A stretch of DNA of 12,751 nt from Bacteroidota bacterium (GCA_025360565.1 JANYBY010000104.1:1-12751), one strand, 5' to 3'. Shown: positions 1-7,249, numbered from the stretch's first letter. The notes: generated by a model not told the origin, from the letters alone. Translations and numbers: made by a program.

Positions 1-46
1 GGCCTACGGCGACGCCGACTGGAGCGATACCGACGACGACTTCGAC
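1..46. other. GC-rich edge segment unlike its surroundings, possible misjoin
   Basis: By count 31 of these 46 bases are G or C, while the neighbouring DNA is AT-rich. Read on the minus strand as the continuation of the T9SS protein, it uses GTC for valine six times in 15 codons. I saw only one other GTC in the preceding ~808 codons. It also replaces the expected middle of the sorting domain with Val/Gly repeats. Read on the plus strand in frame 2, it gives an acidic peptide (AYGDADWSDTDDDFDNYR) with GC-rich third positions, which could be coding sequence from a high-GC genome. An assembly chimera at a contig end is the simplest reading; a real rearrangement is possible. Confidence 0.5.
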
Positions 47-2470
47 AATTACCGAATTGTTTGTGATAGAAGAGATGGTAATTGCAAATGAACCGTTGTT
101 TGGATTTGGATAAACTTTTATTTCGGCAGTTGAACCAAACAGCGGTTTAAATCCAATACAAGGATCAACAAGTACAGTTACAGTTGTAAAACTGCTGCAA
201 ACACCGTTAGAAACACCCGATACTGTATAAGTAGTATTAACAGTTGGTGTTACCGCAATAGCCTGTAAAGTAGAGCCTGTGCTCCATGAATAAGAGGTAG
301 TGCCTGCGCCTGCCTGGCCAAAAGCATTAAGAGTAGCAGTATTACCTATACAAATTGTTGATGGGGTTGAAAAAGCCTGAACGGTTAATTGAGGAGAAAC
401 GCTCACCGTTTGTAACGCTGTGTTTGAGCACGAGCCAAAAGAACCGATCAAAGTATAAGTGGTTGTAACTAAAGGAGCAACGATCACCGAGCTTCCTGAT
501 AAAGCACCGGGGCTCCAGGAATACGTAGAGGCGCCTGTTCCGTTCAGCGTAACGTTATTTCCATCACACATAATTGTTGGCCCGCTAATGGCAACTGTAA
601 CATTTGGTTGAACGGAAACGGTTACAATTTTTGGAAGAGAAGGACAGCCGGCACCGGAAGTAGCGGTAATGGTATAATTAGAAGTAATAGTTGGTGTTAC
701 AATAGGGCCGCCACCGGCATACGTGTATGTTGCAGCGCCTGATGGGGCGAGAGTGTATGAGCCGCCTACAGGGCAAATAGCGCCGTTTGAACAATTTATG
801 GTTGGGGTAAGATTAACAAACACCTGTGAAGTTTTAATGTCTTCGCAAGCTCCAACCGTTCCAATAATTGTACTGCCTGTACACGTATAAGCGGAGTATA
901 CATTCGGAGTAACACTAATTGTTGAAGTATTGGCGCCATTACTCCAGCTGTATGTGGTTGCACCACTTGCGGTAATGGAAACAGGTGAGCCGCTGCAAAT
1001 TGTTGATGAAAGCGGGGTAACGGTTAAAGAGATCCCATTATTAAGTACGCTCTCAATTGCAAAAACACCTAAAGTTGGTGTTGCGGCAAAAATTATCCCG
1101 CCGCCTAAAATAGAGGTCGCGTAAATATTTGGCGGAACATTATTGGTTGCCGTTGGCATTGATGCAAGCGGGAAATACGCGACAACAGCAGTTGGCTGCG
1201 CCAAGCCTACATAATAGCTGGTTCCGGCAGCTAAGGTTACAGGTGCTGCAAAACTAAAGGTTTGATAGGTGCTGAACATAGCACCCGTAATTACAATGGT
1301 ATTTGTGGTAGCTAAAATTACTCCGTTACTGTTTGTGATAACGCCGTAAACGCCGTTGCCTGTATTAGCGTTGAAAGTAGCAATTCCAAGCCTTAGCGCG
1401 TTAAGTGTTGAGGTGCTTGATACGCTCATGATATTTAATAATAAACCACCTGAATTTGCCGGAAAACCAACGCCCTGACTATAGTTTACAATTGGGATTG
1501 GAGGAGACGAACTTAAATAATTACAAGTAACGGATTGTGTTGTAAAATAAGTATTGTTTAGATTATTTTGGTCGGATGGAACTGTAACCGCAACAGTACA
1601 CATTCCTTGAGTAGTTGGTGTATACCCGGGAAAGGAAGCGATAATGGTTCCGCCTGCGGGAATACTTGCCACAGTTGTAGTGGTAACAAAACTATTTGCA
1701 CCGCTAACCGAAAGGGTAGGCACAACGTTGGTCATTGCAACACCCGCGTTATTTCTTAACACCACACTAAACGTATAAGGGGAGCCACCGATCAAAGGCT
1801 GACGGCCGTTTCCCAAAACACCATATACCTGAGCTTCGTTCGTGTAGGAATTAACATAACCTATCTGGAAAACCGGACGGATACTGGAATTACTCATAAT
1901 ATTTGGCGCCGGTGCAATAGTTGAACTCGAAAACGCGCCGGCATTGCCTAGTGAATTGTCGGCCTGAAAAATTGCGGCACCGCTTGCAAAAGGGCCTGTT
2001 GAGATCCAATCATAAGCTACATATAAGCCACCGCCCGTATACGTAAAATTTGAAGGCAGCGCTACGCTTATGGCTGTTGTTCCAAAAATTACAGGTATGG
2101 TTAACGTGCTGTTATAAACTGAAGACATTGGCCCAATAGCAGTAGCAAAATTGTTTCCCTTTAGATATGAAACATCAGCACAGTTTTGAAGATAAATTTG
2201 AATGGTTCCTGTAACTGCCGGACCGTTTGTACCTTGGTTCAAATAAAAACCAACTGAATTAATGGCGGTATTTGTTCCTACTACAGTTAGCTCACTGGCA
2301 GTTAACAAAAAGCAACCCCTTTGCACCGTATGTAAGCTGGTTCCGTTAGGAGCCAATAAACTCGTGGTGGCTGTTGGAGAAGCCGGCGCTTTGATAAGCG
2401 CGTTTTGAGCTAAAAACGATGTGTTTAAAGCAGTATAAGCAAGTAATAAAAGCAAGTAAATTTTTTTCAT
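1..2470 (-). CDS. Large secreted T9SS cargo protein with PKD/Ig-like repeats (3' end cut by window edge)
   Basis: The frame is open from an ATG at 2470 to the window edge (823 codons, no stop). Residues 1-22 form a Sec signal peptide (MKKIYLLLLLAYTA..., cut near FLAQ). Residues about 60-200 and 330-475 are beta-rich, Ser/Thr/Gly-rich modules. Residues about 205-315 resemble a CARDB domain (VVLRNNAG, DQNNLNNTY). Four PKD/Ig-like repeats follow at about 480-557, 558-621, 622-693 and 694-771, each with a Cys near its start; three carry the TYSWS or SYSWS core and the second a TYTYAG variant. The T9SS sorting domain begins near residue 783 (IKVYPNPNNGSF). Export across the outer membrane and surface attachment or release are therefore expected. 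No enzyme motif is visible, so adhesion or a structural role is only a guess. Residues 811-823 (VVVGIAPVG...) do not look like the rest of a sorting domain. A promoter lies upstream at 2494-2524. Confidence 0.88.
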   Translation of the reverse strand, partial: MKKIYLLLLLAYTALNTSFLAQNALIKAPASPTATTSLLAPNGTSLHTVQRGCFLLTASELTVVGTNTAINSVGFYLNQGTNGPAVTGTIQIYLQNCADVSYLKGNNFATAIGPMSSVYNSTLTIPVIFGTTAISVALPSNFTYTGGGLYVAYDWISTGPFASGAAIFQADNSLGNAGAFSSSTIAPAPNIMSNSSIRPVFQIGYVNSYTNEAQVYGVLGNGRQPLIGGSPYTFSVVLRNNAGVAMTNVVPTLSVSGANSFVTTTTVASIPAGGTIIASFPGYTPTTQGMCTVAVTVPSDQNNLNNTYFTTQSVTCNYLSSSPPIPIVNYSQGVGFPANSGGLLLNIMSVSSTSTLNALRLGIATFNANTGNGVYGVITNSNGVILATTNTIVITGAMFSTYQTFSFAAPVTLAAGTSYYVGLAQPTAVVAYFPLASMPTATNNVPPNIYATSILGGGIIFAATPTLGVFAIESVLNNGISLTVTPLSSTICSGSPVSITASGATTYSWSNGANTSTISVTPNVYSAYTCTGSTIIGTVGACEDIKTSQVFVNLTPTINCSNGAICPVGGSYTLAPSGAATYTYAGGGPIVTPTITSNYTITATSGAGCPSLPKIVTVSVQPNVTVAISGPTIMCDGNNVTLNGTGASTYSWSPGALSGSSVIVAPLVTTTYTLIGSFGSCSNTALQTVSVSPQLTVQAFSTPSTICIGNTATLNAFGQAGAGTTSYSWSTGSTLQAIAVTPTVNTTYTVSGVSNGVCSSFTTVTVLVDPCIGFKPLFGSTAEIKVYPNPNNGSFAITISSITNNSVIVEVVVGIAPVGVAVG

Positions 2471-2493
2471 TTTTGTTATTTTGAAATTTACTA

Positions 2494-2524
2494 CGAAGCT
2501 ATAAATTTTATCGAGAAATACAAA
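2494..2524 (-). promoter_or_regulatory. Bacteroidota-type promoter of the T9SS repeat protein
   Basis: On the minus strand TTTG (2524-2521) is followed after 19 bases by TAGCTTCG (2501-2494). This fits the TTG-N17-23-TAnnTTTG pattern known in Flavobacterium/Bacteroides, with one change (TTCG for TTTG). The box ends 23 bases before the ATG. Position and spacing support it; no transcript data are available. Confidence 0.55.
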
Positions 2525-2616
2525 ATTTAATTTCAATATAACCGCAATTTAACATCTCGTCTTAAAATTCGTTTACCATAAATTTTCCCTTACATAGACC
2601 GGCCAAATTTTTTTAG

Positions 2617-2624
2617 TACCTTAG
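2617..2624 (+). promoter_or_regulatory. -7-like box upstream of the GH18 gene
   Basis: TACCTTAG matches TAnnTTTG with one mismatch and ends 7 bases before the ATG at 2632, so the leader would be only a few bases long. No convincing TTG element is seen at the usual distance. The 161-base gap 2471-2631 holds divergent promoters for both T9SS genes and no other recognisable feature. Confidence 0.4.
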
Positions 2625-2631
2625 CTTTTAA

Positions 2632-4440
2632 ATGAAAGGTTTTTTTACATTTTTATTTTCCTTGTGTTTAAGCATGCATTTTTTAGCGCAGCAAATAAAC
2701 ACAACATCCATTTTAAGGGAAGAAGGCGAATATTATCAATCTTTAAATCTTAAATCCGAAAAACAATTTGATAGTTTAAGAATCATACAAAATAATCAAA
2801 GCCCAACTCAGCATCTTCAGCCCCGATCTTCAAATTCCTCCACCTGTGCGCTTACCAAAAAAGTATTTGGTTGGCATCCATACTGGAACGGATCTATCTA
2901 CACCAATTACCAATGGAATTTAGTGAGCGATCTTTGTTATTTTGATTACACCACTTCTCCATCTACCGGAAGCAATACCAACGGATCCTTTGCATGGAAC
3001 ACCGCAAGCGTAGTAACAGTTGCGCAGGCAAACGGTACCAAAGTACATATTTGCGCCACCATGTTTAGTTCGCATTCAACTTTTTGGGCTAGTGTTACCG
3101 CGCAAAACGCATTTATAAATAACATCATCTCACTTTTAAACGCCCGCTCCGGAAACGGCGTGAATATTGATTTTGAAGGCATGGGTGCTTCCGACAAAGT
3201 TCCCTTCACTTCTTTCATTACAAATTTAAATGCCGCGTTAAACAGCGCCAATCCTAATTATCAGCTCTCCGTTTGTGTTTACGCAGTGGATTGGAGCGGC
3301 GTTTTTGATATTCCGAATTTAAATTCACAAGTTGATTTTTATACCTTAATGGGTTACGATTATTATTACGCAGGCAGCGCGCAAGCCGGGCCAACTGCGC
3401 CTTTATATAATTTTATCACAGGGTTTAATTATACTCTTTCAAAAAGTATTACGTATTATTTAAAACAAGGCGTGCCGCAAAATAAATTAATTTTAGGTTT
3501 GCCTTATTACGGACGAGAATGGGAAGTTGCCACCAACACCGTTCCCGCAAACACAACAGGAGCGTTTAACGCGAGCCGCACATTGGCTTACATAAATAAT
3601 ACGCCTGCAACCTACACCAACACCAATAAATTTTGGGAAGGCAATTGTTACAGTCCGTATTACCAATATTTATCGGGCGGAAATAACCGCCAATGTTTTA
3701 TTGACGATGTGTATAGTTTGGGAAGAAAGTACGACATGGTAAACCAGCGAGGCCTTGGCGGAATAGGCATTTGGGCGCTTGGGTATGATGACGGCATGAG
3801 TAATTTCTGGACCTTGCTTCAAAATAAATTCAGTAATTGCGCGCCATTAATTTGCAACGACAGTGTTTTTGATATGGGCGGCCCCACCAGAAATTATTAC
3901 GACAACGAAAAATATAATTATACGTTAAGCGCGCCAACAGGAAGTTTGGTGCAATTACAATTTTACAGCTTTGGTACCGAATTAAATTTTGATAGTTTAT
4001 GGATCTATAACGGAACAACAACTTTGTCGCCCTTAATGGGTGTTTACACCGGCACAAATTCTCCGGGCACAATAACTTCAGCGGCACAAAATTTAACGCT
4101 GAGGTTTAAAAGCGATGGGGCCACCAATACCTTTGGGTTTAAAGCCATAAAAAGTTGTGTGCCTCAAATTATCGCCGGAGTTTTCGCAAATAAAAATTTG
4201 ACCGATGAAATAAATTTATTCCCCAATCCAACCCGGGATGAAATACAGTTTTCAGGAAAAAATGTATGCGCCGTAAAAATTGGGGACATGAACGGAAAAT
4301 GTATTTATGAAGCTGAAGACGTAACGCCGCAAACCGTTATAAGTTTAAATAAGTTAAACATAAATAAGGGAATGTATTTTGTTTTTTTGAAAGACAAAGA
4401 TCAAAATACAATTTGTAAAAAAATTATTTACTCCGAATAA
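2632..4440 (+). CDS. Secreted GH18 family glycosidase with CUB domain and T9SS tail
   Basis: The 602-residue protein has a Sec signal peptide (residues 1-20, ending FLAQ). A GH18 TIM-barrel spans about residues 76-397. Its strand-4 motif is GVNIDFEG, with Asp180 and the catalytic acid Glu182; the earlier DxxD positions of the family motif are Asn here. Other GH18 landmarks are the MGYDYYYAG strand (240-248), LPYYGREW (290-297) and GIWALGYDDG (379-388). A CUB-like domain follows at about 403-509, with Cys pairs and LNFDSLWIYNG. A T9SS sorting domain runs from about 528 to the end (LFPNPTRDEI; GMYFVFLKD). It probably hydrolyses a beta-1,4-GlcNAc polymer such as chitin or peptidoglycan glycan outside the cell; the exact substrate cannot be read. 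Its stop lies 4 bp from the stop of the convergent cytochrome gene. Start chosen by the signal peptide and the upstream box. Confidence 0.92.
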   Translation: MKGFFTFLFSLCLSMHFLAQQINTTSILREEGEYYQSLNLKSEKQFDSLRIIQNNQSPTQHLQPRSSNSSTCALTKKVFGWHPYWNGSIYTNYQWNLVSDLCYFDYTTSPSTGSNTNGSFAWNTASVVTVAQANGTKVHICATMFSSHSTFWASVTAQNAFINNIISLLNARSGNGVNIDFEGMGASDKVPFTSFITNLNAALNSANPNYQLSVCVYAVDWSGVFDIPNLNSQVDFYTLMGYDYYYAGSAQAGPTAPLYNFITGFNYTLSKSITYYLKQGVPQNKLILGLPYYGREWEVATNTVPANTTGAFNASRTLAYINNTPATYTNTNKFWEGNCYSPYYQYLSGGNNRQCFIDDVYSLGRKYDMVNQRGLGGIGIWALGYDDGMSNFWTLLQNKFSNCAPLICNDSVFDMGGPTRNYYDNEKYNYTLSAPTGSLVQLQFYSFGTELNFDSLWIYNGTTTLSPLMGVYTGTNSPGTITSAAQNLTLRFKSDGATNTFGFKAIKSCVPQIIAGVFANKNLTDEINLFPNPTRDEIQFSGKNVCAVKIGDMNGKCIYEAEDVTPQTVISLNKLNINKGMYFVFLKDKDQNTICKKIIYSE

Positions 4441-4444
4441 AACG

Positions 4445-5845
4445 TTATTTCCTTTCAAGATCAATCTTTTCGTCACCCTCTTTATAATTCATATAAGTAA
4501 AAATGAACTGAAACATTTCTTCCGATGTTTTCATGCTTTCAACGCCATTGCCCTGAGTAATTGTTTTGGCGGGATGAAAAGGATTGTTCGGGTTTTTCGA
4601 CGTGTTATCATATGTACCATAAACATGAATGGTGGTTCCGCTTTCTAATTTTACCGGATGTTTGTAGGTATAATAATATTGCCACCTAAAATCCCATTTG
4701 TTTATTTTTATCAGGGGAATGGTATCGCCGTTTTGTTTTAAAGCAAAGGCCCAAAATGTTTTTCCGATCAAATGCATGTGCGGATTAACCGATAAAAGCG
4801 AAATGGATCTTGATAAAACAGTTTGTGTGTGAAATGTTTTTACCTCGTTAGGCGGAATAATAAATTCAGGTTCAATTTTAGAAATACCAAACGTGCCCAT
4901 TTGTGTTTCGGTTACAGACCGCTCAATTTTTGTTTTGCGGTAAAACACATTTATGTAACTATTGTCCACCGTGTCTTTATTACTCGGGCCGTAATGAATA
5001 TTATTTAATAAAAATGCGCCGTGCTTTTTTAATTTGTAACCGCCAACTTCTTTTGGATAAGCGGGGGGAAGATACCCCGGCAAATAATAAACTGTATTTG
5101 GAGTAAGCGTTGGAAATTGCGGCTGTAATTTATCAGTGTAAGGAATATGCATTGCCTTGTACACATCCATTAATTGTGCTTTTGTGTCGCCGTGAACAGA
5201 TTCGCCGCTAGTGTAATTGAAAGCTCGCGCCGCATCGTAACTTATTAAATGCCCGTTTACGTGGTGAATTAATTTGCGCTGATCGGGCACAAACTCAACA
5301 AAATCAATGAGCGTATCTTTTTCAATTTCATAAGGATATTTTTCAATTAAAAAAACATCGGTACCGTTTCCTTTTACTGAAACAGCTTGCTGAGGTTTTA
5401 TTACCAGATCGGGCTTTCCGAAATAAGATCCGGTATAAAATTCAGGGGCTTTTAGTTCCGTTAAACTATCGCCATGCAGCAAACCGTTATCTACCCAAAG
5501 TTTGATCAATTCAATTTCATCTTTTGTTAATCCTCTTTCTCCCACAAAGTGCGAATAGTCTGCATCGGCCGGCCAAGGCGGCATGTAGCGAGTGCCGGTA
5601 ACGAATTTAATGAGTTTGGCTTTTTTTACCGCGTCGACATAACTCAATAAATTAAAAGGGCCACTTTCTCCGGGCCGGTGGCACGGAGTACAATTTTTAA
5701 AAATAATTGGAGCAATGTGTTTGCTCCAGGTAATTTCGTTTTGGTTGATTTTTTTTTCTGTTTCGTTTTCTTTTTTTGCGGGATCACAGCAAATAAAAAA
5801 TACTGTGATAAGAGATAAGAAAAAAAAACGGCAAGAGGTTTGCAT
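4445..5845 (-). CDS. Cytochrome c domain fused to type II copper (ascorbate-dependent) monooxygenase-like domain
   Basis: The 466-residue exported protein starts with a hydrophobic segment ending ITVFFICCDP. This may be a lipoprotein signal, although the lipobox is imperfect. Residues about 38-125 form a c-type cytochrome-like domain with one heme motif (CTPCH, 52-56) and a likely axial Met88 in YMPPWP. The rest resembles the PHM/DBH copper monooxygenase fold. The full ligand set can be proposed: His194-His195 (LIHHVNGH) and His284 (NNIHYG) for the first copper, and His356, His358 (NPHMHLIG) and Met444 (SEEMFQF) for the second. In animals this fold hydroxylates peptidyl-glycine or dopamine; the bacterial substrate is unknown. 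The heme domain could feed electrons to copper in place of ascorbate (inference). It is transcribed alone, convergent with the GH18 gene and divergent from the toxin-antitoxin pair. Confidence 0.85.
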   Translation of the reverse strand: MQTSCRFFFLSLITVFFICCDPAKKENETEKKINQNEITWSKHIAPIIFKNCTPCHRPGESGPFNLLSYVDAVKKAKLIKFVTGTRYMPPWPADADYSHFVGERGLTKDEIELIKLWVDNGLLHGDSLTELKAPEFYTGSYFGKPDLVIKPQQAVSVKGNGTDVFLIEKYPYEIEKDTLIDFVEFVPDQRKLIHHVNGHLISYDAARAFNYTSGESVHGDTKAQLMDVYKAMHIPYTDKLQPQFPTLTPNTVYYLPGYLPPAYPKEVGGYKLKKHGAFLLNNIHYGPSNKDTVDNSYINVFYRKTKIERSVTETQMGTFGISKIEPEFIIPPNEVKTFHTQTVLSRSISLLSVNPHMHLIGKTFWAFALKQNGDTIPLIKINKWDFRWQYYYTYKHPVKLESGTTIHVYGTYDNTSKNPNNPFHPAKTITQGNGVESMKTSEEMFQFIFTYMNYKEGDEKIDLERK

Positions 5846-5853
5846 AACTATGG

Positions 5854-5861
5854 CGAATTTA
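5854..5861 (-). promoter_or_regulatory. -7-like box upstream of the cytochrome/copper monooxygenase gene
   Basis: On the minus strand TAAATTCG ends 8 bases before the ATG at 5845. It is the same TAnnTTCG variant seen before two other genes in the window. No clear TTG is seen at the -33 position, so support is moderate to low. Confidence 0.35.
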
Positions 5862-5911
5862 ATTGATATTATCCATTAGAAAAAATTAGAAGAGTGTAAA
5901 GCGACTTAACG

Positions 5912-5942
5912 TTGCTTATAGTTTATAATTTTTGTACATTTG
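5912..5942 (+). promoter_or_regulatory. Promoter of the toxin-antitoxin operon
   Basis: TTG at 5912-5914 is followed after 20 bases by TACATTTG at 5935-5942, a perfect match to TTG-N17-23-TAnnTTTG. The box ends only 3 bases before the ATG at 5946, so the message is probably leaderless or nearly so. The final TTG of the box could be mistaken for a start codon at 5940, in frame with the antitoxin. Confidence 0.65.
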
Positions 5943-5945
5943 AGT

Positions 5946-6134
5946 ATGACAAAAACTGAGATAAAAAACGAAATTCAAAAAGTTCTCGATAAAGTTCCGG
6001 AAAATGTTCTTAAGGATATATTGGATTTTTTGAAAGATCTGCAAAGTCAGCCTTCGGGCCGTTTAGACTTGGCGAGTAATTTGCGTCAAATTCTTGCAGA
6101 AGACAAGGAACTTCTCAAAAAACTTGCTCAATGA
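5946..6134 (+). CDS. Small antitoxin of a Doc-type toxin-antitoxin pair
   Basis: The product has 62 residues counted from the ATG at 5946. An in-frame TTG at 5940 lies inside the promoter box and is rejected as the start. The N-terminal half is helical and amphipathic (KNEIQKVLDKVPENVLKDIL), resembling the DUF2281-like N-termini of small Bacteroidota antitoxins. A short Ser-Gln-Pro-Ser-Gly linker leads to a charged C-terminal helix (LRQILAEDKELLKKLAQ). In Phd-type systems the C-terminal tail neutralises Doc; by analogy this helix may bind the Fic fold of the downstream toxin. Its stop overlaps the toxin start by 4 bp (ATGA), so translation is coupled. The function call rests mainly on this position. 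The N-terminal half may bind DNA or dimerise and autoregulate the promoter (inference). Confidence 0.75.
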   Translation: MTKTEIKNEIQKVLDKVPENVLKDILDFLKDLQSQPSGRLDLASNLRQILAEDKELLKKLAQ

Positions 6135-6514
6135 TCGATGCGGCAACAGTTGAAAACATTCATAACATTCTTATCGATACTTTTGGTGGAAGTAAAGGCA
6201 TTCGGGATAAGGGTGCGTTAGAGGCATCTTTGGCAAGGCCTTTTTCAACTTTCGATCAAAAAGATCTTTATCCTACAACGATAGAAAAAGCTGCTGCAAT
6301 TTTTGAAAGCCTTATTATTAACCATCCGTTTGTAGATGGAAACAAAAGAATCTCATATGTTTTGATGCGATTAGTTTTGATAGAAGATGATCTGGAGATT
6401 ATGGCAACTCAAAACCAAAAATATGAATTTGTAATCTCAGCAAGTAAAGGAGAGTTTCGGTTTGAGGAAATAAAAAATTGGCTTACTCAACATGTTACAA
6501 AAAAAAATAGTTGA
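6131..6514 (+). CDS. doc: Doc (death-on-curing) family toxin, Fic fold
   Basis: The 127-residue protein has the length of Doc toxins. The active-site motif is HPFVDGNKR (residues 65-73), with His65, Asp69, Asn71, Lys72 and Arg73. This is the Doc form HxFx(D/A)xNKR rather than the HPFx(D/E)GNGRxxR of AMP-transferring Fic proteins. P1 Doc phosphorylates elongation factor EF-Tu and so stops translation; the same activity is expected here but not shown. The N-terminus (AATVENIHNILIDTFGGSKGIRDKGALEASLARP) is typical of the family. The start ATG overlaps the antitoxin stop, and the TGA stop overlaps the TTG start of rluE. A run of nine A lies at 6499-6507 just before the stop. No disrupting mutation is seen, so the toxin looks functional. 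Confidence 0.93.
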   Translation: MIDAATVENIHNILIDTFGGSKGIRDKGALEASLARPFSTFDQKDLYPTTIEKAAAIFESLIINHPFVDGNKRISYVLMRLVLIEDDLEIMATQNQKYEFVISASKGEFRFEEIKNWLTQHVTKKNS

Positions 6515-7104
6515 ACCGATACTTTATAGTTTACAAGCCCTACAACATGATCTCGCAGTTTGTGAGTCCTTACGAGCAGCGTAAATTGGGCGAACTAGAT
6601 TTTGATTTCCCTGAAGGCACGGCAGCGGTGGGCCGGCTGGACAATGAAAGCGAAGGGTTACTGATTCTTACCACCGATAAAACACTTACACATCGTTTGT
6701 TGGATCCCGAAAAAAAACATACCCGTGGCTATATTGTGCAGGTTGAAAAAATAGTGGAAGAAACAACTTTGGAAAAATTACGATCGGGAATTGAAATTTT
6801 AATTAAAGGACAAAACAGAATTTACACAACATTGCCTTGCACGGTAAATTTAATTTTAAAACCAAAAAATTTACCAGAGCGCGAAAAAAGTTTAAGCGAT
6901 GATTTGCCACAATCGTGGCTTGAATTTATTTTAACCGAAGGTAAAAACCGCCAGATCCGAAAAATGTGTAAAGCTGTAAGGCATAAATGCAGAAGGCTTA
7001 TTCGTACTAAGATCGAAAATCTTGAGCTTGGAGATATGAAGCCGGGCGATGTAAAAGAAATTGGGCAGGAGGAATTGTTTGGGTTATTGAAATTAATGAA
7101 TTAA
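6511..7104 (+). CDS. rluE: 23S rRNA pseudouridine synthase RluE (TTG start)
   Basis: The 197-residue protein belongs to the RsuA/RluB/RluE group and lacks an S4 domain, like RluE, which modifies U2457 of E. coli 23S rRNA. The N-terminal motif YKPYNMISQF (8-17) matches the NKPYxxLxQF of the family. The catalytic motif is GRLDNESEGLLILT with Asp44, and EGKNRQIRKM (143-152) is the C-terminal signature. The start must be TTG at 6511: the codon just before it in frame is TAG (6508-6510), and the next ATG (6547) lies inside the conserved motif. The TTG overlaps the toxin stop (TTGA), so its translation probably depends on re-initiation after the toxin gene. No separate promoter was recognised. This arrangement ties a housekeeping enzyme to toxin-antitoxin transcription. 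Confidence 0.88.
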   Translation: MNRYFIVYKPYNMISQFVSPYEQRKLGELDFDFPEGTAAVGRLDNESEGLLILTTDKTLTHRLLDPEKKHTRGYIVQVEKIVEETTLEKLRSGIEILIKGQNRIYTTLPCTVNLILKPKNLPEREKSLSDDLPQSWLEFILTEGKNRQIRKMCKAVRHKCRRLIRTKIENLELGDMKPGDVKEIGQEELFGLLKLMN

Positions 7105-7124
7105 TCGTATGTGCGCGGCAGGGA

Positions 7125-7249
7125 TTGAAGCGGAAAGCCTGAGAAGCGCTTTGTTTTAGTTGAACCGCAAAATAATTGCGACCGAAGGAAGCGCATTATT
7201 TTGCGAGAGAAACTTAACAAAGAGCGAACAGCTTGAAGCGTAAAGCCCG
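7125..7249. repeat. Structured intergenic repeat element with nested inverted repeats flanked by direct repeats
   Basis: The 233-base gap 7105-7337 holds no secure gene. Direct repeats of 17 bases (7125-7141 and 7233-7249) match at 15 of 17 positions. Between them lie nested inverted repeats. The inner arms are 7166-7180 and 7192-7205 (CGCAAAATAATTGCG against CGCATTATTTTGCG, one base indel) around an 11-base loop. The outer arms are 7149-7161 and 7211-7222 (CTTTGTTTTAGTT against AACTTAACAAAG). The element would fold into a long hairpin. From memory, similar elements with TTGAAGCG...AAAGCCC ends occur between genes in Bacteroidota genomes, but copy number was not checked. It could stabilise the rluE or DUF420 3' ends or be a small non-autonomous mobile element. 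Confidence 0.65.

Noticed and set aside
930..1759. Plus-strand frames at 930-1124 and 1568-1759
   Set aside because: Both lie opposite the T9SS repeat protein, whose repeated domains and signal peptide are clear; their products show no recognisable features.
2946..3251. Minus-strand frame of 101 codons (and 3830-4087)
   Set aside because: Opposite the well supported GH18/CUB gene; no independent coding evidence.
4514..4535. AAACAT...ATGTTT dyad as a terminator for the GH18 gene
   Set aside because: A six-pair, AT-rich stem with a long loop and no proper T-run; too weak.
5940..5945. TTG at 5940 as antitoxin start (two extra residues)
   Set aside because: This TTG is the end of the perfect TACATTTG promoter box, and an ATG in frame follows at 5946.
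6499..6510. Programmed frameshift on the nine-A run fusing the Doc toxin to RluE
   Set aside because: In the rluE frame the run is followed at once by TAG (6508-6510), so no fusion could be read through.
5946..7104. Toxin-antitoxin region as a larger defence island
   Set aside because: The flanking genes are housekeeping or envelope genes; no restriction, CRISPR, nuclease, integrase or phage gene is visible nearby.
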